64,000 nucleotides of DNA from Symsagittifera roscoffensis (GCF_963678635.1 NC_087069.1:30790776-30854775), one strand, 5' to 3'; positions 32,146 to 43,734 are shown, numbered from the stretch's first letter. Made by a program: numbers and translations. Notes: generated by a model not told the origin, from the letters alone.

Positions 32146-32764
32146 TTTTAGTGAAAAAATATCTAATTTATTGACAAAAGCAGCTTTCTCGAGACACTCG
32201 ATTAAAAAAAGCCCGATTAAAAAAAACTTGTTTTGGTCCACGCACTCACCAATATTGCAAATTTTTCGTTTTTGACATTTTGACGTCAGTCGCCTCTTTC
32301 GCAGGACACTCGATAAAAGTATCTAAATCAAATAAGGCAGGGTGGCTATTAGCCAGAGTAGGATGCCGCAGCTGAAGAACTGGCTAGCAGATTGAAACTA
32401 CTTTTTACTAGTTTAGTGAAAAATTATCTAATATAATGACAAATGCAGCTTTCTCAAGACACTCTGTTAAAACAAAAGCTCGATTCAAAAAAAGTAAATT
32501 GGTCCTCGTACTCACCCATATTGCAAATTTTTGTGCGAGGAAGCGACCATCACCCAGCAGCCGGCTGATCGAAACTAATTTCTGCTAGTTTAGTGAAAAA
32601 ACATCTAAACTTTTTGACAAATGTAGCTTTCTCAAGACACTCGATTCAATAAAATCTCGAAAATTATATTCGTCCATGTACTCACCCATATAGCAAACCC
32701 TTACGACAACATGTTAAATTATAGATCAGCAAAAACAAAGTCGCAATGGCAATCTGTTATCAAC

Positions 32765-32836
32765 AGCAGGGTGGAGCAGCGGAAGCGTGCTGGGCCCATA
32801 ACCCAGTGGTCGGTAGGTCGAAACTACCTCCTGCTA
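32765..32836 (+). tRNA. tRNA-iMet-like gene (CAT), nearly intact, no terminator
   Basis: Acceptor, anticodon arm (three G-C pairs, CCCATAA loop) and T stem all pair. The D stem has one mismatch (TGGAGCAGCGG, C to A). The T loop reads GTCGAAA. Unlike its neighbours, the downstream T-run is replaced by A-runs, so pol III termination would be poor. Probably not functional. Confidence 0.5.
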
Positions 32837-33443
32837 AATTAGTGAAATATAAAAAAAAAATGACAGTCTTAGCTTTCGCAGCACACTCGACAAAAGTGTC
32901 CTGTTATGATCCTGCTAATATGTTTTTATTACCCAGAGTAGGGCGCTGCAGCGGAAGCGCGAAGCGAAAATCTCACAGAGGCCGGGAGATGGAAACTATT
33001 TCGGCTAGTTCAATGAAAAAACATCTAATGTACTTACAAATGCAGTTTTGCCAATACACTCAATTAAAACAAAAGCTTGGTTTAAAAAAAATTATATTCG
33101 TTCTCGTACTCAACCATATTGCAATTTTTTGGGCAAGGAAGCGACCATCACCCAGATGACGGCAGGTTGAAACTACCATCTCCTAGTTTAGTGAAAAAAC
33201 ATCTAATCTTTTGACAAGTGTAGCTTTTTCAAGACACTCAATTTAATGATCTTGATAATTATTTTGGTCCATTCACTCACCCATATTGCAAACTTTTGTG
33301 TGAAAAAATTCCAAATTCAAAAATGGCGAAACGCTACTTCCAGACCTTTTTAAATTACTGTGGATTTTCTACCCCACCCTTACGACAACATCGTAAAATA
33401 TGGATCAGCAAAAACAAACTTGCAATGGCAATCTGTTATCAAC

Positions 33444-33515
33444 AGCAGGGTGGCGCAGCGGAAGCGTGCTGGGCCCATAACCCAGTGGTCGGTAGGTCGA
33501 AACTACCTCCTGCTT
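33444..33515 (+). tRNA. Initiator tRNA-Met-like gene (CAT), complete cloverleaf
   Basis: All four arms pair: acceptor AGCAGGG with TCCTGCT (A1-U72 and one G-U), D arm GCGC/GCGT, anticodon arm CTGGG CCCATAA CCCAG with the three G-C pairs that mark initiator tRNAs, and T arm GGTAG GTCGAAA CTACC. Internal pol III promoter boxes are TGGCGCAGCGG (A) and GGTCGAAAC (B). A T6 run at 33534-33539 would end the transcript 19 nt after the gene. Departures from a typical metazoan initiator are G instead of A at T-loop position 54 and T as the discriminator base. It may be a working gene or the best-kept satellite copy; no intron. Confidence 0.65.
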
Positions 33516-34619
33516 GTTTAAAGAAACATAAAATTTTTTGACAATCGCAGCTTTCGCAGGACACTCGATAAAAGTATCTCTATCAATTAAGGCAGGGTGG
33601 CTATTAGCTAGAGTACCATGGCGCAGCTGAAGGATGAAGCACAGGCCGGCAGATCAAAACTAGTTTAGTGAAATAACCACCAATATGTTGACAAATACTT
33701 TCGCAAAAATTATTTTTGTCCACGTACCCACACATATTGCAAATTTTTGTGCAAAGAAGCAACCATCTCCCAGAGGCCGGCAGGTTGGAGCTTCCTTCTA
33801 CTAGAAAAAACATCTAATCTATTGACAAATGTAGCTTTCTCAAGACACTCAATCAAAAAAAAAACGAAAGTTATATTTGTCCACGTATTCAACCATATTA
33901 TTAAAAAATTTGTTCGTCCATAAACTCGCCCATCTTGCAAACTTTGAAGCAAACAATTTTTCAAATTTAAAAACGGCGAAACGCTGCTTCCAGAGCATTT
34001 TGTGTTACTGGGGATTCTGTACTCCACCTTTACGACAGCATCTTAACTTATATAACATCAAATAAAAACAAACTCGCAATGACAATCTATTGTCAATTGA
34101 AGGGTAGCGCAGAGGAAGCGTGCTGAACACATAATCCACAGGTCGGTAGATCGAAACTACCTCCTGCCAGTTGAGTGCAATATAAAGCATTTTTACAGCC
34201 GCAGCTTTCTCATGACACTCAATGAAAGTGTCCTGCTAAAAGCCTACTTATAGGAAAATATTAGCCAGAGTAGGGTGCCGCAGCTGAAGCCCAGGCCAGC
34301 AGATCGAACTACCTTCTGCTAGTTTAGTTAAAAAACATCTAATCTATTGACAAATGCAGCTCTCTCAAGACACACGATTTAATGAAAGCTCGAAAATTAA
34401 ATTCATCCACGTACTCACAGATATTACTAGAAACTATATTCGTCCTTGTACTCACCCATATTGCAAACTTTCATGCGAAAAAAATTTCAAATTTAAAAAC
34501 GACGAAACGCTGCTTCCAGAGCTTTTTAGGTTACTGGGGATTGTCTACTCCACCCTTACGACAACATCCTAAAATATGGATCAGCAAAAACAAACTCGCA
34601 ATGGCCATCTATAATCAAC

Positions 34620-34691
34620 AGCCGGGTGGCACATTGGAAGCGTGCTGGGCGCATAACCCAGAGGTCGGTATATTGAAACTACCTCCTGCTA
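34620..34691 (+). pseudogene. tRNA-iMet-like copy (CAT), duplicate of 32074
   Basis: The same changes are seen (AGCCGGG start, TGGCACATTGG) plus one extra substitution in the T stem (GGTAT). It is part of the 2.5-kb duplication. Confidence 0.55.
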
Positions 34692-35368
34692 TTTTAGTGA
34701 AAAAACATCTAATTTATTGACAAAAGCAGCTTTCTCGAGACACTCGATTAAAAAAGCCCAATTAAAAAAAATTGTTTTGGTCCACGCACTCACCGATATT
34801 GCAAATTTTTCGTTTTTGACATTTTGACAGTCGCCTCTTTCGCAGTCGCCTCTTTCGCAGGACACTCGATAAAAGTATCTAAATCAAATAAGGCAGGTCG
34901 CCTCTTTGACAGTCGCCTCTTTCGCAGGACACTCGATAAAAGTATCTAAATCAAATAAGGCAGGTTGGCGATTAGCCAGAGTAGGATGCCGCAGCTGAAG
35001 AACTGGCTAGCAGATTGAAACTACTTTTTTCTAGTTTAGTGAAAAATTATCTAATATAATGACAAATGCAGCTTTCTCAAGACACTCTGGTAAAACAAAA
35101 GCTCGATTCAAAAAAGTAAATTGGTCCTCGTACTCACCCATATTGCAAAATTTTGTGCGAGGAAGCGACCATCACCCAGCAGCCGGCTGATCGAAACTAA
35201 TTTCTGCTAGTTTAGTGAAAAAACATCTAAACTTTTTGACAAATGTAGCTTTCTCAAGACACTCGATTCAATAAAATATCGAAAATCACCCATATAGCAA
35301 ACCATTACGACAACATGTTAAATTATAGATCAGCAAAAACGAAGTCGCAATGGCAATCAGTTATCAAC

Positions 35369-35440
35369 AGCAGGGTGGCGCAGCGGAAGCGTGCTGGGCC
35401 CATAACCCAGTGGTCGGTAGGTCGAAACTACCTCCTGCTT
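35369..35440 (+). tRNA. Initiator tRNA-Met-like gene (CAT), complete cloverleaf
   Basis: It is identical over the tRNA body to the copy at 33444: full cloverleaf, GGG/CCC anticodon stem, CAT anticodon, GTCGAAA T loop, T discriminator. A T5 run follows about 19 nt downstream. By position in the 2.6-kb duplication it corresponds to 32765, yet its sequence matches 33444, which suggests gene conversion between neighbours. Confidence 0.65.
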
Positions 35441-36077
35441 GTTTAAAGAAACATAAAAATTTTTGACAATCGCAGCTTTCGCAGGACACTCGATAAAAGT
35501 ATCTCTATCAATTAAGGCAGGCTGGCTATTAGCTAGAGTACCATGGCGCAGCTGAACGAAAATCACACAGAGGTCGGGAGATGGGAACTATTTTGGCTAG
35601 TTTAGTGAAAAAACATATAATGTACTTACAAATGCAGCTTTGTCAATACACTCAATTAAAACAAAAGCTTGGTTTAAAAAAAAATTATATTCGTCCTCGT
35701 ACTCACCCATATTGCAAAATTTTGGGCGAGGATGCGACCATCACCAAGAAGCCGGCAGGTTGAAACTATCTTCTGCTAGTTTAGTGAAAAATCATATAAT
35801 CTTTTGACAAATGTAGCTTTCTCAAGACACTCGATTTAATGAAAACTTGAAAATTATTTTCTTCCACGTACTCACCCATATTACTAAAAAATCATTTCAT
35901 CCATATACTCACCCATATTGCAACCTTTTGTGTGAAAATTTTCCCAATTCAAAAACGGCGAAACGCTGCTTCCAGACCTTTTTAAATTATTGGGGATTTT
36001 CTACCCCACCCTTACGACAACATCTTAAAATATGGATCAGCAAAAACACAAACTCGCAATGGCAATATGTTATCAAC

Positions 36078-36149
36078 ATCAGGATGGCGCAGCGGAAGCG
36101 TGCTGGGCCCATAACCCAGTGGTCGATAGGTTGAAACTACCTCCTGCTA
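36078..36149 (+). pseudogene. tRNA-iMet-like copy (CAT), acceptor decayed
   Basis: D and anticodon arms are intact. The acceptor starts ATCAGGA and the T stem GATAG does not fully pair with CTACC. Confidence 0.6.
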
Positions 36150-37456
36150 GTTTAAAGAAACATAAATTTTTTTGACAGTCGCAGCTTTCGCAGGACACTC
36201 GATAAAAGTATCTCTATCAAGTAAGGCAGGGTGGCTATTTGCCAGAGTACCATGGCGCAGCTGAAGAATGAAGCACAGGCCGGCAGATCAAAACTAGTTT
36301 AGTTAATTAACATCCAATATGTTGACAAATACTTTCTCAAGAAACTCGGTTAAAACTATATATATTTTTGTCCAGGTACCCACACATATAGCAAATTTTT
36401 GTGCAAAAAAGCGACCATCTCCCAGAAGCCGGCAGATAGAAGCTACCTTCTGCTAGAAAAAAGATCTAATCTATTGACAAATGTAGCTTTCTCAAGACAC
36501 TCGATCAAAAAAAAGCTCGAAAATTATACTCGTCCACGTACTCAGTCATATTATTAAAAATTATGATCGTCCTTGAATTCGGCCATATTGCAAACTTTCG
36601 AGCAAAAACATTTTCAAATTTGAAACGGCGAAACGCTGCTTCCAGAGAATTTTGTGTTACTGGGGATTGTGTACTCCACCTTTACGACAACATCTTAATT
36701 TATATAACATTTAAAAAAAAACTCGCAATGACAAACCATTAGCAACTGAAGTGTGGCGCAGAGGAAGCGTGCTGGCAGCACAACCCAGAGATCGTAGATC
36801 GAAACTACCTCCTGCCATTTGAGAGAAATATAAAACTTTTTGACAGTCGCAGCTTTCGCATGACCCTCCATAAAAGTGTCCTGCTAAAAGCCTGCTTATA
36901 GTAAATTATTAGCCAGAGTAGGGTAGTGAAGAGGAAGTGCGAAGCGTGAAAATTATGTATTCTTCCACGTACTCACCCATATTGCAACTTTTTGTGCGAG
37001 GAAGCGAACATCACCTCGAAGCCGGCAGATCGGATTTACCTTGTGCTAGTTTAGTGAAAAAACATCTAATATTTTGACAAATGTAGCTTTCTCAAGAAAC
37101 TCGATTTAATAAAATCTCGAAAATCATATTCATCCACGTACTCACCCAAATTACTAAAATTAATAGTCGTCCATATACTCACCCATATACTCACCCATAA
37201 CAAAACTACCTTCCGCTAGTTTAGTTTAAGATTTATATTCGTCCACATACTTACCCATATTGCAAATTTTTGTGCTAAAAAAGCTTCTGTGCAAAAAAGA
37301 CGGCAAAACGCTGCTTCTAGAGCTTTTTACCTTACTTGAGGTGGTGATAATCCACCCTTACGACAACATCTTAATTTATGAATAAGCAAAAAGAACGAAA
37401 ACATCTTTAACTACGGATCAGCAAAAACAAATTCGCAATGGCAACCTGCTACCAAC

Positions 37457-37528
37457 AGCAGGGTGGCGCAGTGGAAGCGTGCTGGGCCCGCAACCCAGAG
37501 GTGGATAAATCGAAACTACCTCCTGCTA
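37457..37528 (+). pseudogene. tRNA-iMet-like copy with anticodon CGC
   Basis: The anticodon arm is CTGGG CCCGCAA CCCAG: a perfect stem with anticodon CGC (alanine) instead of CAT. The acceptor is intact; the T stem has two mismatches (GATAA against CTACC). Confidence 0.55.
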
Positions 37529-38275
37529 GCTTAGTGAAACGTAAGCATTTTTGACAGACGCAGCTTTCGCAGGACGCTGGATAAAGTTACCTCTATTAAA
37601 TAAGACAGGGTGGCGCAGCTAGTTTAGTGAAACAAAAAATATTTTGACATCGCAGCTTTCGCAGGACACTCGATAAAAGTGTCCTGCTATAATCCTGCTA
37701 ATAGATTTTTTTTACCCAGAGTAGGGTGGTGCAGCGGAAGAGCGAAGCAACCATCACACAGAGGCCGGCAGCTTGAAACTATTTCGGCTAGTTTATTGAA
37801 AAATGAACATCTAATATATTTACAAATGCAGCTTTGTCAATACACTCAATTCAAACAGAGGCTTGATTTTTAAAAAAATATATTCGTCCACGTACGCACC
37901 CATATTATAAACTTTTGTTCGAAAAAGCGACCATCAATCAGAGGCCGACAGTTCGAAACTTCCTACTGCTAGTTTAGTGGAAAAACATCTAATTTTGACG
38001 AATGTAGCTTTCTCAAGACACTCGACTAAAAAAAACTCGAAAATTATTTTTGTCCACGTACTCACCAATATTACTGAAATTTATTTTCGTCCATTTACTC
38101 ACCTAAATTGCAAAATTTTGTGCGTGAAAAACTTCAAAACTGAAAACTGCGAAACGCTGCTTCCAGAGCAATTTATGTTACTCACCCATAATGCAAAATT
38201 TTGTGCGAAGAAGCGATCATCACCCAAAGGCTTACAGATCGAAATTAACTTCTGCTAATTTAGTGAAAAAAGATC

Positions 38276-38640
38276 TGATATTTTGACAAATGTAGCTTTC
38301 TCAAGACACTCGATTTAAAAATTGCTCGATTAAAGTAATTATATTCGTCCACGCACTCACCCATTATGCAAATTTTGTGTGAGGAAGCGACCATCACCCA
38401 GAAGCCGGCAGATCAAAACTACCTTCTGCTGGTTTAAGGGAAAAACATCTAATCTTTTGACAAATGTAGCTTTCTCAAGACACTCAATTTAAAAATTGCT
38501 CGATTAAAGTAATTATATTCGTCCACGCACTCACCCATTATGCAAATTTTGTGTGAGGAAGCGACCATCACCCAGAAGCCGGCAGATCAAAAATACCTTC
38601 TGCTGGTTTAAGGAAAAAACATCTAATCTTTTGACAAATT
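38276..38640 (+). repeat. Two tandem ~180-bp blocks matching 22.94-23.13 kb
   Basis: Two adjacent copies share the sequence from the TGATATTTTGAC block through CCCATTATGCAAATTTTGTG to the CTTCTGCTGGTTTAAGG end. The same variant, with the same private changes (TTATGC, TGTGAGGAAGCG, CTGGTTTAAGG), is at about 22935-23115, 15 kb away. This is a copied segment, by transposition or conversion across the array. Confidence 0.7.
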
Positions 38641-39529
38641 CAGCTTTCTCAAGACACTCAATTTAAAAAAAAAAGAGATCATCACTTAGAGGCCGGCAGA
38701 TCGAAACTACCTCCTGCTAGTTTAAGGAAAAAACGTCTAGTCTATTGACAACTGCAGCTTTCGTCCACGTACTCACCAATATTGCAAATTTTTGTGCGAG
38801 AAGCCACCATCACCCAAGACACTCGATTAAAAAAAGCTAGATTAAAAAAAAATTCGACCACGTACCCACCCATTTTGCAAAATATGTTCGTCCAAGTACT
38901 CACCCATATTGCAAATTTTTGTGCGAAAAATTTTTCAAAATTGAAAATTGCGAAACGCTGCTTTCAGAGCGTTTTTTGTTACTTGCGGTTGTCGTACTCC
39001 ACCCTTACGACAACATCTTAGTTTATCGATCAGCAAAAACAAACTCGCAATGGCAGTCTGTTATAAACAGCAGGGCGGCGCAGCGGAAGCGTGAAGCGAA
39101 TATCACCCAGAGGCCGGCAGATCGAAACTACCTTCTGCTAGCTTAGTGACAAAACCTCTTATCTATTGACGAAATCAGCTTTTTCAAAATACCGATTAAA
39201 AATATATATGTTCGTCCACGTAACCACCCATATTGCAAATTTTTGTGCAAAGAAGCGTCCATCACCCAAAACACTCGATTGAAAAAAACTAGATTGAAAA
39301 AAAAAAACATTTTCGTCCATGTACTCACCCATATTGCAAAAACTATATTCTTTCACGTAGTCAACCATTTTGCAAACTTTTGTGCGAAAATTTTCAAAAA
39401 TCAAAAACGGCAACACGCTGCTTCCAGAGCTTTTTATGTTACTGGGGATTGTCTACTCCACCCTTGACAAACAACATCTTAAATTATGGATCAGCAAAAA
39501 CAAACTTGCAATGGCAATCTATTATCACC

Positions 39530-39600
39530 AGCAGGGTGGCGCAGCGGAAGCGTCCCGGGACATAAAGCAGAGGTGGGTAGATCGAAACTACCTCCTGCTA
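39530..39600 (+). pseudogene. tRNA-iMet-like copy, anticodon stem destroyed
   Basis: Acceptor, D and T arms are well kept. The anticodon region reads TCCCGGGACATAAAGCAG and cannot form the stem. Confidence 0.5.
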
Positions 39601-41636
39601 GTTTATTGAAACATAAAAATTTGACAATCTCAGCTTTCGCAGGTCATTCGATAAATGTTTCCTGCATTTAGCCCGCTAACATGTGGCTATTATCAATATT
39701 AGGGTTGCGCAGCGGAAGTGTGAAGCGATCATCTTGCAGAGGTCGGGAGATTCAAACTACCTTCTGCTAGTTTCGTGAAAAACATCTAATCTATTGACAA
39801 AAGCATATTTCTCAAGACACTCGGTTGAGAACAAGCTTGGTTAAAAAAACTATAGTCGTCCACGTACTCACCCATATTGAAATTACCTTCTGCTAGATTA
39901 GTGCAGATCAAAACTACCTTCTGCTAGTTTAGTCTAAGATTTATATTCGTCCACATACTCACCCATTTAAAACTTTTGAGCAAAAAAGTTTTCTGTGCGA
40001 AAAAAAACGGCAAAATGCTGCTTCGAGAGCATATTATGTTTCTTGGGACTGTGATACTCCACCCCTACGACGAAATCTCAAATTATGGATAAGCAAAAAC
40101 AACGAAAAAATCTTAAATTATGGATCTGCAAAAAACAAACTCGCAATGGCAATCTACTATCAACAGCAGCGGGTGGCGCAGCGGAAGCGTTATGAACCCA
40201 TAATCCAAGGTCGATAGATCGAAACTACGTTCTGCTAGTTTAATGAAACATAAAAAATTTTGACAATCAACGCTTTCGCAGGACACTCGTTAAAAGTATC
40301 TAAATCAAATAAGGCAGGGTGGCTATTAGCCAGAGTAGGGTGCTGCAGCTGAAGCACAGGCCGGCAGATCGAAAACACCTTCCGCTAGTTTAATCTAAGA
40401 TTTATATTTGTGCACATACTCACCCATATTGCAAATTTTTGAGCAAAAATGTTTTTTGTGCAAAAAAAACGGCGAAACGCTGCTTCCAGAGCATTTTATA
40501 GTACTTGGGATTGTGGTACTTCACCCTTACGACAACATCTTAAATTACGGATCAGCAAAATCAACCACAACATCTTAAATTATGGATCAGCAAAAACAAA
40601 CTCGCATTAGCAATCTGTTATCAACAGTAGGGTGGTGCAGCGGAAGCATTCTGGGACCATAACCCAGAGGTCGTAGATCGAAACTACCGCAGCTTGCGCA
40701 TGAGGCTTGATAAAATTACCGCCATTAAATAATGCAGGATGGCGCAGCAGCAGTGTGCTGAGCCCATAACCCAGAGGTCAGTAAATCGAAACTACCTCCT
40801 GGTAGTTTAGTGAAACATGAAAATTTCTACAGTCTCAGCTTTGGCAGAACACTCGATAAAAGAGTACTGCTTTTAGCTTGCTAAACATGGATACTATCAA
40901 GCTTAGGATTGCGCAGCGGAGTCGTGAAGCGAGTTTCACCCAGAGGCCGGCAGATTGAAACTACCTTCTGCTAGCTTAGTGAAAAATCATCTAAACTATT
41001 GACAAATGCAGCTTTCTCAAGACACTCGATTGAAAAAAAAACTATATTCGTCCATGTACTCACCCATATTGAAACTACTTTCTGCTAGTTTAGTCTAAGA
41101 TTTATATTCGTCCACATACTCACCCGTATTGCAAATTTTTGTGCGAAAAAGTTTTCTGTGTGAAAAGAAACGGCAAAACGCTGCTTCCAGAGCATTTTAT
41201 GTTACTTGGGATTGTGATACTCCACCCTTACGACAACATCTTAAATTATTGACAAGCAAAAACAACGAAAACATCTTAAATTATGGATATGCAAAAACAA
41301 ACTCGCAATGGCAATCCACTATCGACAGCAGCGGCTGGCGCAGCGGAAGCGTAATGAACACATAATTCAAAGGTCGATAGATCGAAACTACCTCCTGCTA
41401 GTTTAGTGAAACATTTGAGAGTCGCAGCTCTCGCAGGACACTCGATAAAAGTTGCCAGATTAGGGAGGCTCAGCGGAAGCGTGAAGCGACCATCACACAG
41501 AGGCCGGCAGATTGAAACTACCTCCTTCTAGTTTAATGAAAAAAGATTTAATCTTTGGCAAATGCAGCTTTCTCAAGACACTCGCCCATATTGCAAAAAC
41601 TTTATTCGTCCACGTGCTCACCCATCTTATATAGTA

Positions 41637-41930
41637 AATGTAACTCCGAATGCACTATGGACTCAATGTTTAAATGAACGCAATGTTTTAACTTTCTCGA
41701 AAGCAACTTTTAACAAATTCTTAAGGCTCAACGTTTAAGAGAAGTCGAGAATGTTCTAAAAATTTTCTCAAGTCTGAAATATTCTAGAATTGTTTTTGAC
41801 AAAAAACCATTTCTGTAGACAAGCTGAACTCATTTATTATCAAAGCTATAAAAAGCCTGTCCGTTTTTTCCAAAACTTTTGTTCTTAGATTGATTTCATT
41901 CTGAAACGAACCAACTAAAAAAAACAGCAA
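41637..41930 (+). promoter_or_regulatory. Putative heat-shock-type promoter
   Basis: Unique AT-rich DNA follows the end of the tRNA satellite. It holds three perfect inverted GAA/TTC pairs, the core of HSF binding elements: TTCTCGAA (41694-41701), GAATGTTC (41749-41756) and TTCTAGAA (41782-41789). The last is flanked by partial extra units. A TATA box, CTATAAAAAGC, lies at 41846-41856, 58 bp beyond the last element, so a start near 41875-41885 would be expected. No heat-shock protein frame follows; a satellite begins at about 41930. Confidence 0.45.
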
Positions 41931-42145
41931 TCTCCTTGCTAGAAAAACTAGCTGTTTGCAAACCGATTTGCACTAGCAAATGCTTTGAAATTTTTCAAAG
42001 TTTCATTGCTTGCTTTGCTTGCTTTGCTCACTTAGAAACACATACATTTTTCGCCAATCGATTTGCTCTGTGAAAACTTGAGACAATTCAAATTTTCATT
42101 GCCTCATAGGCTTGCTTAGAAAAACATAAGCTTTTCAAAGTTTCA

Positions 42146-42240
42146 TTGCTTGCTTTGCTTGCTTTGCTTGCTTTGCTTGCTTTGCTTGCTTTGCTTGCTT
42201 TGCTTGCTTTCCTTGCTTTGCTTGCTTTGCTTGCTTTGCT
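42146..42240 (+). repeat. 10-bp microsatellite TTGCTTTGCT
   Basis: About nine near-perfect copies of the 10-mer, with one CCTTGC interruption, lie inside a unit of the second satellite. A shorter run of the same motif is at 42006-42029 in the preceding unit. Confidence 0.9.
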
Positions 42241-42852
42241 CACTTAGAAACACATAAACTTTTCGCCAACGATTTGCTCTGTGAAAACTTGAGACACTTC
42301 AAAGTTTCATTGCCTCATAGGCTTGCTTAGAAAAACTTAAGCTTTTCGCAAACATATTTGCCTCTTGAAATAACTTGATATCTTCAAAAGTTTCATCGCA
42401 TGGATCGTGTGCTCAGAAAAAAATAGGATCAATTCAAGTTATCTCATCGACCCAATCGTTCTGCGAAAAGCTTAATTTTTCAAAGCAAAGCTTTCAAAAA
42501 CATTTTGTAAGCTAATTTTTTGCAAAATAAAATTTAAATATTTAAAGTTTTCAGAGCTTTAATTGATTGCTTAGACAAACCTAAATTTTTCGCAAAACGG
42601 TTCGGTCAAAGGAACAACTTGAAATTTTCCAATTTTCATAGCTTTAAAAGCTTGCTTAGAAAAACTTCAACTTTTCCTGAACCGATTCAGTCTATAAATT
42701 AACTTGAAAACGTTTCCTAGCTCTGAAAGGTTGCTAAGAAAAACTTGACTAGCTTGCTTCGAGAAGGTTGGATTTTCACAAACTGCTTCGGTTTACAAAC
42801 TGAATCGGTTTATTAACTTGATATAAATCAAAATTTCATAGCGAGATCACGT

Positions 42853-43289
42853 CTCAAATGGCATAATTCCCAAATGGCATAAAAATGAAAAATTTCCCAA
42901 ATGGCATAAATTTCATGCAACAGATGCTTTGGAAAAATCGAGAACAATTTTTTCGTTACCAATGTGAGAAAATTAGTCAAATTGTCAATTCAAATGTTGA
43001 TTGACAATTTATCGTGAAAAACCTGTATAACATCTTTATCAAAAGCAAGAAGCATAAGCTTGGGATTATTAATAAGCTTCTTGTGGTCAATTTTTTACGA
43101 CAAATCTGTTGCTTAAATTTGTTTGGAAGCAGTTAGTTCCAAATCTTGTTTACAAGCTTTCGTTCCTGACAAAATGATAGAAATAGAAATTGATAGAAAA
43201 CGTTTAAATTACAATGAAAACTTGAAATTTATGCCATTTGTTAAAAGTTTCCATTTTTATGCCATTTGAGAATTATGCCATTTGGGAAG
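42853..43289. mobile_element. MITE-like element with ~67-bp terminal inverted repeats
   Basis: The left end (42853-42918) and right end (43221-43289) are inverted copies. Each contains three direct copies of CAAATGGCATAA spaced by AT-rich DNA. The interior of about 300 bp has no coding frame. It lies inside the second satellite, splitting a unit between TTTCATAGC and AAAAGCTTG. No target duplication is evident. Confidence 0.65.
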
Positions 43290-43734
43290 TTACCCTTAAA
43301 AAGCTTGATTAGAAAAAACTTGAACTTTCAGTCTATGATCTCGTTCAGTCTATGAATTAATTTTGAAATAATTCGAAGTTTCATAGCTTCAAAAGCTTGC
43401 TTAGAAAATTTTAGGTTTTTTTGCTAACTGATTCGGGATACTTGAATTATTTTAAATATTTTACCTTTAAAAAATGCTAAGAATAGTTTACTTTTTTTGC
43501 GAACTGATTGGATCAACCAAGTCTTTTGGAAAATTGTAAGTTACAGAGCTCGAATAGCCTGAAGTTTCATAACTTAACTAGCTTGCTTAGAAATATCTAA
43601 ACTTGTTGCAAAAATATTGGCTTCATGCAACGATTTGAAATTTTTAAAATTTTTCCTTGTTTGAAAAGCACAAAAATCTTTATTTTTGCATTTTATTTGA
43701 TTCAATAAACGATATGAAATAATTCAAACTTTCT

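Larger units (their letters stand above)
31920..37050 (+). repeat. Segmental tandem duplication of about 2.5-2.6 kb
   Basis: A copies at 32074, 32765 and 33444 recur at 34620, 35369 and 36078, offsets of 2546, 2604 and 2634 bp, so the two units (about 31.9-34.5 and 34.5-37.1 kb) have drifted by indels. Unit 2 has a local expansion at 34820-34970 of the CAGTCGCCTCTTTCGCAGG block. Confidence 0.7.
17077..41636 (+). repeat. tRNA-iMet-derived satellite, main plus-strand block
   Basis: This is about 24.5 kb of the A-spacer-B-spacer module with few interruptions and no unrelated gene. Subfamilies differ in the B-copy region: CTGCAG-rich near 17.5-20.5 kb, GGCGCCGCGG at 20.9, 22.9, 30.5 and 31.5 kb, and a type with the duplicated spacer AGTCTAAGATTTATATTCG near 37-41 kb. 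Extra copies of CGTCCACGTACTCACCC-type blocks are scattered in the spacers. Local duplications are listed separately. The open frames in it mostly translate the same spacers and are not genes. Confidence 0.85.
41930..43734 (+). repeat. Second satellite, degenerate units of about 85-105 bp
   Basis: The phrase CTTGCTTAGAAAAACTT, followed by CTTTTCGCAAACGATTTG and then TTCAAAGTTTCATAGCTT, recurs with variation at about 41936, 42112, 42322, 42566, 42652, 42731, 43303, 43398 and 43583. It is unrelated to the tRNA satellite. The units run into the assembly gap, so the true length is unknown. A MITE-like element interrupts it at 42853-43289. Confidence 0.7.
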
